Assembly (NCBI GenBank): GCA_934728205.1
Contig: CAKVEH010000087.1
Span: 1-5,900 of the forward strand
Direction of reading: 5' to 3'
DNA: 5,900 nt
From: an uncultured Helicobacteraceae bacterium
Lineage (GTDB): Bacteria; Campylobacterota; Campylobacteria; Campylobacterales; Helicobacteraceae
Positions 1 through 5,900 of this stretch are shown piece after piece; position 1 is the stretch's first letter, and each line of letters begins with the position of its first letter. A model generated the notes under the pieces. That model was not told the origin of the DNA, did not search any database, and was given only the letters and a program-made list of their open reading frames with translations. Made by a program: the position numbers and the translations under genes.

Positions 1-29
1 AAATCACACCCAAAATGCAAAAAAAGGGG

Positions 30-35
30 TATAAT
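30..35 (+). promoter_or_regulatory. Candidate -10 box (TATAAT) for the operon
   Basis: A perfect TATAAT sits here, about 80 bases before the first gene's ATG, directly after a GGGG run. No recognisable -35 hexamer lies at the usual distance. That is common for the main sigma factor of Helicobacter and Campylobacter, which relies on the -10 box and AT-rich DNA. Transcription would start near base 42, inside the dyad that follows. The box is seen; promoter activity is inferred. Confidence 0.5.
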
Positions 36-43
36 AATTTCTT

Positions 44-62
44 AACTAAACTTAAGTTAGTT
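44..62. promoter_or_regulatory. Imperfect dyad, possible operator
   Basis: AACTAA (44-49) and TTAGTT (57-62) flank the palindrome CTTAAG (51-56), with one extra A at 50. Apart from that base the whole element is self-complementary, giving arms of nine bases and no loop. This suits a DNA-binding dimer better than an RNA hairpin. It overlaps the start point expected from the TATAAT at 30-35, where a bound protein would block initiation. The protein is unknown, and an AT-rich chance palindrome cannot be excluded. Confidence 0.3.
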
Positions 63-102
63 GGTTTCTCTAAATAGGGAGATTGAAAGAAATCCTATAA
101 TT

Positions 103-110
103 TAAGGTGG
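103..110 (+). promoter_or_regulatory. Ribosome binding site deciding the first start codon
   Basis: TAAGGTGG places AAGG (104-107) eight bases before the ATG at 116. The in-frame GTG at 107 overlaps this Shine-Dalgarno core and so cannot use it. The ATG at 116 is therefore the better start, and it places a Lys and an Arg ahead of the hydrophobic signal segment. Confidence 0.65.
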
Positions 111-115
111 GCACT

Positions 116-2002
116 ATGAAAGAATTACAAAGAATAGTTGCGCTAGCACTTAGCTTTGGTGCGTTTTTGTTTGGTTTAGAGTTTGGCACTATGGGTGGTG
201 TCTCAAGTGGTATCGGCGGTGCTGGTGTCGCGGTGAAGAACTCCGCGTGGGGAATCTACTACAACCCCGCGCTTCTTGGTGCGGATAAGCGTTCCAAACT
301 TGGCTTTAGCTTTGGCGTGCAGGTAAAAGACCAAAATATCGGGCAAGCCGCTGGTATGATTTTAGACCCAAATAGCGACATTAAAGGCTTTAGTAAGGTT
401 TTACAAGAAAAGCTCCTTGACCCTGTAAGCAGTAGCAGTGGGAAGACAACGAGATTTATGACTGTTACGAGTGCGACTGCCACAGCCACAGCACAGAGCG
501 GTAATGTGATGTTTGGTAGCACAAAAATCGAGGGTGTATTTGCTGATGCGTTACTCAATCTTTTTGATAAAAAAAGTGGCGATACCATTGAAAAAACGGA
601 CTTAGAAAAATTCGCCACAGAAGTGGGTTGCACGAGTTGTAATGGAAAAACTGACCTTAAAGACATAGCTGAAGAATTAAAAAAAGAAGCGCAAACTAAC
701 ACAGGCATACAAGAAAAACTAAAAGACAAAGTCTCCAAAGCCGCAAGTGCGACAGGCTCTGGCTTGCTTAGTGGCATTGTAAGTGGTTTAGATGGCAAGA
801 GTATCTCTAATATATTAGAAAAAATTAGCCAGGGCAACGGACTTAAAGCAGAAGATATACTAGCTGCAGCGGGCACTATCACTATCCCACGCGGGACAGA
901 TTCCGATGTGGATAGAATCTTAGATGCGTTTGTAATGATTGATAAGACTTTGCAAACCAATAATATCAATATCTCTACACAAAATGGACTTGTGTTTCAA
1001 ATGGGTGGAGCGAAACCTAAAAAATATGTCAATATCGAGAACATAGGCAAAGTAGGGGTAAGCGAGGAGCAAGGAGGGCGCGGGGCTATTGCCATAGCGA
1101 TTTTGCCTCAATCTTTTGTGAGTGCTTCAGCCATTATCGATAAGACACATAATCAACTTATCATAGGTGTGGGGAAAGATGGCAAAAATTGTGATTCCCT
1201 TAATCCTACTAAGGATAATTGTGATTACTTTGGGCTTAGTGTGAGTGGGGGTGGCGTGAGCTTTGAGAAAAAAGACGATAACGCCTTTAATAGCAACTCA
1301 ATCCTTAGCTCACAAGCAAAGCATAGAATAAGTGGCACAATGCTCTCTATCATAGAGATTCCTGTGGGCTATGGGCATACGATTTATACCAACATTGGCA
1401 ATATCAATATTGGATTGACTGGCAAATTTATCAAAGCCTTTGGGTATTCTTATGATTCTCCACTTAAAATCAATGACTTAACGGGGAGTTTGGTCGCGCC
1501 AAAAGGAAAGGACTTAATCCAGCAAGAAGCCCACACTTTTGGCGCGGATTTGGGTGTGCTTTACACTCCTAGCTTTGCTAAAAAGCTCAATCTTGGGCTT
1601 GTGGTAAAAAATATCAACACCCCAAAAATTGTATTTACGACACGCGACTTTATTCTAAACCGACAAGTGCGCTTTGGTGTGAGCTATGAACTCTCAAGAT
1701 TTTTAACCTTTGCGTTTGATATGGACTTACTCCCAAACAATACACTCTCGCTCACAAGCCCATATTCTCAAACCATAGGGGGGGGGGGGATTTTGGCAGA
1801 TTTTAAATATATCGATTTCAAATTTGGCGCGATGAAAGACTTGCGCTCTCAATATGGCGAGGGTGTAATCCTCACAGGCGGTATCAATGCGCTAGGTATC
1901 GATGTAAGTGCGCAATATGGACTAGGGCAAAATCCTACAATCTATGGCTACACACTCTCAAACTACCTCGCCCTTAGAATCGGAGCGCAGTGGAGTTTTT
2001 AA
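116..2002 (+). CDS. Outer-membrane beta-barrel protein, FadL/PorV/TraF_2-like, phase-variable candidate
   Basis: This is a predicted exported protein of 628 residues. Residues 1-22 look like a signal peptide (Lys2 and Arg6, then a hydrophobic run). Soon after comes a Gly-rich stretch with GIGGAGVAV and YYNPALLG (about 33-55), the N-terminal signature of FadL/PorV-type barrels and of proteins annotated TraF_2. Residues of roughly 85-285 are charged and helix-prone and contain a CxxC (Cys172, Cys175). A second Cys pair is at 359 and 369. From about 320 on, alternating Gly/aromatic/hydrophobic segments suggest beta strands, and the chain ends in Trp-Ser-Phe, typical of barrels inserted by BAM. 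A G12 tract encodes Gly555-558. The cargo or role is unknown. Databases may call it 'conjugal transfer protein TraF', but nothing nearby is conjugative. The barrel assignment is fairly secure, the precise family less so. Confidence 0.8.
   Translation: MKELQRIVALALSFGAFLFGLEFGTMGGVSSGIGGAGVAVKNSAWGIYYNPALLGADKRSKLGFSFGVQVKDQNIGQAAGMILDPNSDIKGFSKVLQEKLLDPVSSSSGKTTRFMTVTSATATATAQSGNVMFGSTKIEGVFADALLNLFDKKSGDTIEKTDLEKFATEVGCTSCNGKTDLKDIAEELKKEAQTNTGIQEKLKDKVSKAASATGSGLLSGIVSGLDGKSISNILEKISQGNGLKAEDILAAAGTITIPRGTDSDVDRILDAFVMIDKTLQTNNINISTQNGLVFQMGGAKPKKYVNIENIGKVGVSEEQGGRGAIAIAILPQSFVSASAIIDKTHNQLIIGVGKDGKNCDSLNPTKDNCDYFGLSVSGGGVSFEKKDDNAFNSNSILSSQAKHRISGTMLSIIEIPVGYGHTIYTNIGNINIGLTGKFIKAFGYSYDSPLKINDLTGSLVAPKGKDLIQQEAHTFGADLGVLYTPSFAKKLNLGLVVKNINTPKIVFTTRDFILNRQVRFGVSYELSRFLTFAFDMDLLPNNTLSLTSPYSQTIGGGGILADFKYIDFKFGAMKDLRSQYGEGVILTGGINALGIDVSAQYGLGQNPTIYGYTLSNYLALRIGAQWSF
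1778..1789 (+). repeat. G12 homopolymer, candidate phase-variation tract
   Basis: Twelve consecutive G bases fall in frame as four Gly codons (residues 555-558 of the outer-membrane protein). With 12 Gs the gene is ON. One extra G gives a stop at 1804-1806 (563 residues); one fewer gives a stop at 1833-1835 (572 residues). Both lose the last strands and the terminal Phe. Poly-G tracts of this length are well-known slippage switches in Helicobacter and Campylobacter surface genes. Confidence 0.85.
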
Positions 2003-2005
2003 TTG

Positions 2006-2734
2006 ATGGGGGAATCGCACGCACAACGGCTACAAAATAATGCCAACTTCGATTCTAAAATGATAAGCGTTGGAGCGCGAATCCTAAGCCAAAATGACAA
2101 AAAAGCAAACGAACTCCGCGAACTCTATCAGCAAAATAATCTCTATGTCATAAACTTGATGAGCTCACCGGGAAGTGGAAAAACAAGCTTTTTAGAATGC
2201 TTAAGCGCGTTTAAAGACTTCCGATTCTGTGTGCTGGAGGGAGATTTGCAAACCAATAGAGACGCACAGCGATTGCAAGATAGAGGTGTAAAAGCTCATC
2301 AAATCACCACAGGAGAAGCCTGCCACTTAGATGCTAAAATGATAGAATCTGGCTTTGGCGCGTTAAAGCAAATATGTGATTTCAATGAATGCGAGTATCT
2401 GTGTATCGAAAATGTAGGCAATTTGGTGTGCCCCGCGAGCTATGACTTGGGCGCTGCGCTTAATGTCGTCTTTCTCTCCACACCAGAGGGTGATGATAAG
2501 ATTCTCAAATATCCAAGTATGTTTTTGTGTGCGGACTTGGTAGTAGTCTCAAAATGGGATTTGGCTAGCGTTTTTGACTTTAATTTAGAGCAAGTCAAAA
2601 GTGATTTGGCAAATCTTAATAAGCATATCCCTATTTTTTGCCTTAGCACCAAAGATAATAAAAGCGTAGAAAATCTCAAAAATCACATTCAAAAAATGCG
2701 TGAAACACGATATATAAGTAAGCATATTTTTTAA
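2006..2734 (+). CDS. hypB: Hydrogenase/urease nickel-incorporation GTPase HypB
   Basis: HypB is a cytosolic SIMIBI-class GTPase that works with HypA to insert nickel into [NiFe]-hydrogenase; in H. pylori it also serves urease. From the ATG the protein has 242 residues. The P-loop PGSGKT is at 55-60 (Lys59, Thr60), the EGD..TNRDAQR switch region at 78-89, the metal-site Cys106-His107, and ENVGNLVCP with Cys142 at 135-143. These Cys/His/Lys positions equal those I recall for H. pylori HypB, which supports this start over the TTG at 2003. The base-recognition motif reads SKWD (182-185), with Ser in place of the usual Asn of NKxD. There is no N-terminal CxxCGC motif or His-rich tail as in some HypBs. 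GGAG at 1992-1995, inside the end of the previous gene, is the ribosome site. Only three bases separate the two genes, so translation may be coupled. Confidence 0.97.
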   Translation: MGESHAQRLQNNANFDSKMISVGARILSQNDKKANELRELYQQNNLYVINLMSSPGSGKTSFLECLSAFKDFRFCVLEGDLQTNRDAQRLQDRGVKAHQITTGEACHLDAKMIESGFGALKQICDFNECEYLCIENVGNLVCPASYDLGAALNVVFLSTPEGDDKILKYPSMFLCADLVVVSKWDLASVFDFNLEQVKSDLANLNKHIPIFCLSTKDNKSVENLKNHIQKMRETRYISKHIF

Positions 2735-2754
2735 CACAACGACAAGGAGGGCGT

Positions 2755-3015
2755 ATGTGCCTAGCAATCCCATCAAAAATCATCTCAATAAACACCGAAC
2801 AAAGCACCGCCATAGTCGATACAATGGGCGTGCAACGCGAAGCGCGATTAGAGCTATGTAATGAAGAAATAAATGTGGGCGATTGGGTGCTTTTACACAT
2901 TGGCTTTATCGTAAGCAAGATTGATGAGAGCGCGGCACAAGCAAGCCTAGAGATCTATGAGCAAATCGTGCGCGACATCGAGCAAGAGGACTTGGCACAA
3001 AGTCAGCAAAAATAG
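2755..3015 (+). CDS. hypC: Hydrogenase assembly chaperone HypC
   Basis: This small chaperone (86 residues, a normal length for HypC/HupF) binds HypD and the hydrogenase large-subunit precursor and carries the iron centre as CN and CO ligands are added. It begins MCLAIPSK; Cys2 is the essential iron/HypD-binding residue, exposed after removal of Met1. GVQREA at 25-30 and GDWVLLHIGF at 42-51, with His48, are the other family hallmarks. The C-terminal tail is acidic and Gln-rich. A strong AAGGAGGG (2744-2751) lies only three bases before the ATG, the best ribosome site among the three hyp genes. This fits the higher dosage expected of a chaperone. A 20-base gap separates it from hypB, and hypD's ribosome site overlaps its TAG stop. 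Confidence 0.97.
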   Translation: MCLAIPSKIISINTEQSTAIVDTMGVQREARLELCNEEINVGDWVLLHIGFIVSKIDESAAQASLEIYEQIVRDIEQEDLAQSQQK

Positions 3016-3024
3016 GGAATCTTG

Positions 3025-4128
3025 ATGGATTACATTCACACCTACCGCGACAAAGATTCTATCCTCTCGTGTGCTAAAGCCCTACAATCTTTAAGCCAAA
3101 AGCTCCCACACAAACTTAAAATTATGGAAGTGTGTGGCGGACATACACACACGCTGATGAAATACGGGCTTACAAAACTTTTGCCACCAAATATTGAGTT
3201 TATACACGGACCGGGCTGTCCTGTGTGCGTAATGCCAAAGGGCAGAATCGATGAGGCGCACTCTATCGCTAAGCAAGAAAATGTGATTTTGCTTACCTTA
3301 GGTGATATGATTAAAGTGCCCGGAAGTCAAGGGAGCTTACAAAAAACGCGCGCGCAAGGCGCAGATGTGCGCTTTTTATACTCGCCATTTGAGCTTATCC
3401 AAATCGCCAAAGACAATCCGCAAAAACACATTGTGTATTTTGCCATTGGCTTTGAGACCACCACGCCAATGACTGCTGCTCTCATAGAATCTATCATCGC
3501 TCAAAACCTTAACAATGTCTCTTTCCATAGCAACCATATCCTTGTCCCGCCACCGCTTAATGCAATTTTAGATTCTAAAGATTGTAGTATAAATGCCCTC
3601 ATAGCACCATCTCACGCAAGTGCTATAAGTGGGAGTAAAATTTATGAGCCCATTTTGCAAAAATTTCAAATCCCAATCGTGGTGAGTGGGTTTGAACCGC
3701 TTGATATGATGCAAAGCGTGCTTTCACTCTGCAAACAAGTTATTGATAAAAAGCCTAAGGTTGAGATTCAATATTCGCGCATAGTGAGCTTTGAAGGCAA
3801 CACGAAAGCGCAAAATCTCATTAGCAAATATTTCACGCCTTGTGCGTTTGAGTGGCGTGGCTTGGGTGAGATTGAAGATTCTGGGTTGGCACTTAAAGAG
3901 GAGTTTGCCTACCTTGATGCACGCAAAAAGTTTGATGACATTTTGCCAAAAGTGCGCGTGAATGATAGCAAAGCGTGCATTTGTGGCGAGATTTTAAAAG
4001 GCAATGCTAAGCCATATAATTGCAAAGTTTTTGGTAAATCTTGCACGCCTACTTCGCCTATTGGGAGCTGTATGGTGAGCTCAGAGGGAGCGTGTGCGGC
4101 GTATTATAAATATGGCGAGTTCGCATAA
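3025..4128 (+). CDS. hypD: Hydrogenase maturation iron-sulfur protein HypD
   Basis: HypD is the cytosolic scaffold on which the Fe(CN)2CO moiety is assembled, in complex with HypC and receiving cyanide from HypE. The 367 residues match the usual length. Visible motifs are VCGGHTH with Cys37 (36-42), GPGCPVC with Cys65 and Cys68 (62-68), and FAIGFETTTP, all conserved around the catalytic cleft. The C-terminal cluster domain holds Cys318, 320, 333, 340, 349 and 357, enough for the [4Fe-4S] cluster. The gene appears intact with no missing key residue. The ATG at 3025 follows AGGGA (3014-3018), which overlaps the hypC stop; the TTG at 3022 is a weaker alternative that would add one residue. Nine bases separate hypC and hypD, consistent with co-translation of partner proteins. 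Confidence 0.97.
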   Translation: MDYIHTYRDKDSILSCAKALQSLSQKLPHKLKIMEVCGGHTHTLMKYGLTKLLPPNIEFIHGPGCPVCVMPKGRIDEAHSIAKQENVILLTLGDMIKVPGSQGSLQKTRAQGADVRFLYSPFELIQIAKDNPQKHIVYFAIGFETTTPMTAALIESIIAQNLNNVSFHSNHILVPPPLNAILDSKDCSINALIAPSHASAISGSKIYEPILQKFQIPIVVSGFEPLDMMQSVLSLCKQVIDKKPKVEIQYSRIVSFEGNTKAQNLISKYFTPCAFEWRGLGEIEDSGLALKEEFAYLDARKKFDDILPKVRVNDSKACICGEILKGNAKPYNCKVFGKSCTPTSPIGSCMVSSEGACAAYYKYGEFA

Positions 4129-4149
4129 ATCATAACATTTGGAGTGTGT

Positions 4150-5886
4150 ATGTCATTGGCTCTGCAAGATAATGAAACCTTAAGCCCACATAAAAGCCAA
4201 GTTAGCCTACTTTTACACTCAGCAAAAAGCTATTATGACTACTTAGATTCTCATAATTTAGGCTTAGATGAAATTCGCATAGTGCGCGTAATTTTTGAAA
4301 ATGATATTTTACTCTTGCAACTCTCACGCAAACTTTTCTCTCAAGAAGGACTTATTTTAGAGTTTGGGGAGCAAAGTTTTGAGCTTGCTAGCCATTGTGA
4401 TATGAACTTTGACCAAGATAGGCTTGTTTTAGAGATTTTCCCAAACTTCACGCTCCTAAGTGCTTTGCAACATCTTTTTTTAAACCTCACAAAAAAACCT
4501 CACAAAAAAACCTCACAAAGTGCAATAGAACAACCCTCACTCAAACTTTTTAGTGATTTAAAATTCTTGGTAAAAAATGTCGCGGAATTTATCGCCAAAC
4601 ACGGAGATTCTCTTTGCTTACCAAGCAGGAAACCTTTGGAGCTAAAAGAGATTCCTAGCTATCTTAATCAATACCAAAAGCAAGCATTACAAATGGTTTT
4701 TGAAAAACCCATTAGTTATGTGTGGGGACCACCGGGCAGTGGGAAAACTCAAGTAGTGCTTTTTGAATCGTTACTATGGTATGCCAAAAATGGCTTAAGA
4801 ACTTGCGTGTTAGCACCCACGAATTCTGCATTAGAGCAAATTTTTAGCACACTTATTGAAAATTTTAAAAAACATAATTTTGAGTTAAATAACTTGCTTC
4901 GCTTAGGGATGCCTACGCAAAAATTTATGCGTCTTTACCCTGAATGTTGCGACCCAAATTTATTAAACAAAAAAAATGCCTCCTCGCTTTTCACACAAGG
5001 AATCTCGCTTAAAACTCGTCTTAAAGAATCTCTTATTATAGGGCTTACGCTTGATGGCTTTATTAAGCGATTTGATAGCTTAGGTGTAGAATTTGAGCAT
5101 TTTTTCCTTGATGAATGTGCGTTCGCCCCGCTATCTAAGGCTTGTGCTTTATGCACGCAAAATGTGCCCATTAGCTTTTTTGGCGACCATAAGCAACTAA
5201 TGCCAATTTGTGAAATGCCACCAAAAGACATTACCAAGCAAAAAGAAGTCAATCTATGGAATCTCTCCGCGCTTTTTATCGAGGAATTTTTAAGCGATAA
5301 TCCTATTGCCCTGCTTGATAAAACTCCCACTCACACACCAAATATAAGCTCTATCTCTACACTTCGCTACACACATCGCTATGGGGATAATCTCGCAAAA
5401 CTCCTTGATTCTCACATTTATCATATTGGCTTGCAAGGGCAAGATAGGCAGATTGAGATTTTTTGCTTAGATTGCGGGCAAAAGGGTGAGGTAGATTCTA
5501 TGATAAGCATCAATGAAGTGCGCGCTGTGGCAAATCTCTACACACATCTAATGCGTCAAAGCAAGGATAAAGCAAACTTCTCTGTGGGAATCATCACGCC
5601 ATTTGTGCGTCAAAAAAAGGAGATTGCACGGGCGTTGCCAAGTGCTGAAGTCTCTACAATTCACGGCTCGCAGGGGCGTGAGTGGGATAGTGTGATTTTT
5701 TCACCTGTGGGATTGCATTATCATTTGACAGATTCCACGCAGATAAACGCCCTTTTTGGGCTTAATGTGGCGATTAGCAGGATTAAAAAACAGCTTTTTA
5801 TCGTGTGTGATAGGAGCTTTTGGCAAAGCAAACCTACGCAATTTCTTAGTAAATTATTGCAACAAGCACAAATTTTACATATTTAA
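4150..5886 (+). CDS. Superfamily 1 (UPF1/DNA2-like) helicase or ATPase
   Basis: This is a 578-residue P-loop ATPase with a full SF1 motif series: Q motif LNQYQKQAL (172-180), Walker A GPPGSGKT (193-200), Ia LAPTNSAL (221-228), II LDEC (320-323), III GDHKQLMP (345-352), an RYTHRYG segment (406-412), GIITPFVRQ (480-488), V HGSQGREWDSV (505-515) and VI NVAISRIKK (539-547). The order and spacing resemble AAA_11/AAA_12 (UPF1-like) helicases acting on RNA or DNA. Motif II has DECA where DEAS/DEAG is usual, and motif VI has ISRI where TRA is usual. Residues 1-165 resemble no domain I recognise and may bind nucleic acid. GGAG (4141-4144) favours the ATG at 4150 over the GTG at 4144. A 13-bp tandem repeat lies at residues 112-124. 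Its link to hydrogenase maturation is unknown; it may just share the transcript. Confidence 0.88.
   Translation: MSLALQDNETLSPHKSQVSLLLHSAKSYYDYLDSHNLGLDEIRIVRVIFENDILLLQLSRKLFSQEGLILEFGEQSFELASHCDMNFDQDRLVLEIFPNFTLLSALQHLFLNLTKKPHKKTSQSAIEQPSLKLFSDLKFLVKNVAEFIAKHGDSLCLPSRKPLELKEIPSYLNQYQKQALQMVFEKPISYVWGPPGSGKTQVVLFESLLWYAKNGLRTCVLAPTNSALEQIFSTLIENFKKHNFELNNLLRLGMPTQKFMRLYPECCDPNLLNKKNASSLFTQGISLKTRLKESLIIGLTLDGFIKRFDSLGVEFEHFFLDECAFAPLSKACALCTQNVPISFFGDHKQLMPICEMPPKDITKQKEVNLWNLSALFIEEFLSDNPIALLDKTPTHTPNISSISTLRYTHRYGDNLAKLLDSHIYHIGLQGQDRQIEIFCLDCGQKGEVDSMISINEVRAVANLYTHLMRQSKDKANFSVGIITPFVRQKKEIARALPSAEVSTIHGSQGREWDSVIFSPVGLHYHLTDSTQINALFGLNVAISRIKKQLFIVCDRSFWQSKPTQFLSKLLQQAQILHI
4485..4519 (+). 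repeat. 13-bp tandem repeat, 2.7 copies, inside the helicase gene
   Basis: The unit CCTCACAAAAAAA occurs at 4485-4497 and 4498-4510, and its first nine bases recur at 4511-4519. It encodes a Lys/His-rich linker between the N-terminal region and the helicase core. Thirteen is not a multiple of three, so copy changes shift the frame. Loss of one unit gives a stop after about 121 residues; gain of one unit also gives a stop soon after. The present copy number keeps the gene open. Confidence 0.85.
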
Positions 5887-5893
5887 GGAGGGG
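5885..5893 (+). promoter_or_regulatory. Strong ribosome binding site for a gene starting at the right edge
   Basis: AAGGAGGGG begins inside the helicase TAA stop. It is followed by TTACA and then AT as the last two bases. If the next base is G, an ATG starts at 5899 with five-base spacing. This predicts a further co-transcribed + strand gene just outside the window. Its identity cannot be read here. Confidence 0.7.
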
Positions 5894-5900
5894 TTACAAT

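Noticed and set aside
96..101. A second TATAAT just before the first gene
   Set aside because: It is only 14 bases before the ATG, so a transcript from it would begin after the AAGG ribosome site. The box at 30-35 is better placed.
107..115. GTG at 107 as the start of the outer-membrane protein
   Set aside because: It overlaps the Shine-Dalgarno core that suits the ATG at 116, and it adds only Met-Gly-Thr before a normal signal peptide.
259..969. A 236-codon open frame on the - strand opposite the outer-membrane gene
   Set aside because: It lies wholly inside a convincing + strand gene, has no recognisable domain, and its hydrophobic Ser/Leu-rich sequence is what the complement of this codon use would give.
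116..2002. Reading the first gene as part of a conjugation system because of TraF-like similarity
   Set aside because: No pilus, relaxase or type IV secretion gene is nearby; the similarity is to the barrel family, not evidence of conjugation.
2711..2720. TATATAAGTA near the end of hypB as an internal promoter for hypC
   Set aside because: It is only a partial match in AT-rich coding sequence without other promoter elements; it stays possible but unsupported.
3347..3355. Alternating CG run (CGCGCGCGC) in hypD as a repeat switch
   Set aside because: It has only about four dinucleotide units and codes for ordinary hypD residues; too short to expect frequent slippage.
4969..4976. A8 run in the helicase gene as a slippage switch
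   Set aside because: Runs of 7-8 A are common by chance in AT-rich coding DNA (others lie in the first gene), so it is much weaker than the G12 tract or the 13-bp repeat.
4935..5330. A 131-codon - strand frame within the helicase gene
   Set aside because: It overlaps conserved helicase motifs II and III read on the + strand and looks like a shadow of them.

Overview
The window looks like chromosomal DNA from a Helicobacter-type epsilonproteobacterium, probably an enterohepatic species. The reasons are the AT-rich coding sequence, tightly packed same-strand genes, a HypB whose length and key residue numbers match those I recall for Helicobacter pylori HypB, and a long G homopolymer of the kind these bacteria use for phase variation. 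The species assignment is an inference.

Five genes lie on the + strand, apparently as one transcription unit. A 115-base leader (1-115) holds a TATAAT box and an imperfect dyad. Next is a 628-residue exported protein (116-2002) with the N-terminal signature of FadL/PorV/TraF_2-type outer-membrane barrels and a C-terminal Phe. Its reading frame contains a G12 tract. Three bases after its stop codon comes hypB (2006-2734), then hypC (2755-3015), hypD (3025-4128) and a superfamily 1 (UPF1-like) helicase/ATPase (4150-5886). A strong ribosome binding site at 5885-5893 points to another gene starting at the right edge. No terminator is visible anywhere, and no gap between genes is longer than about 20 bases.

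HypC and HypD together build and carry the Fe(CN)2CO unit of [NiFe]-hydrogenase. HypB is the GTPase that, with HypA, delivers nickel (in H. pylori also to urease). hypA, hypE and hypF are not in the window. The role of the outer-membrane protein and of the helicase in hydrogenase biology is unknown; they may simply share the transcript.

The most notable signals are two candidate contingency loci in one operon. One is the G12 tract in the outer-membrane gene, where both one-base slips give early stops about 170-200 bases before hypB. The other is a 13-bp tandem repeat in the helicase gene, where gain or loss of one unit gives a stop before the ATPase motifs. Both genes are in the full-length (ON) state here. 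If premature stops are polar, hydrogenase maturation could vary along with a surface protein; this is a hypothesis, not something the sequence proves.
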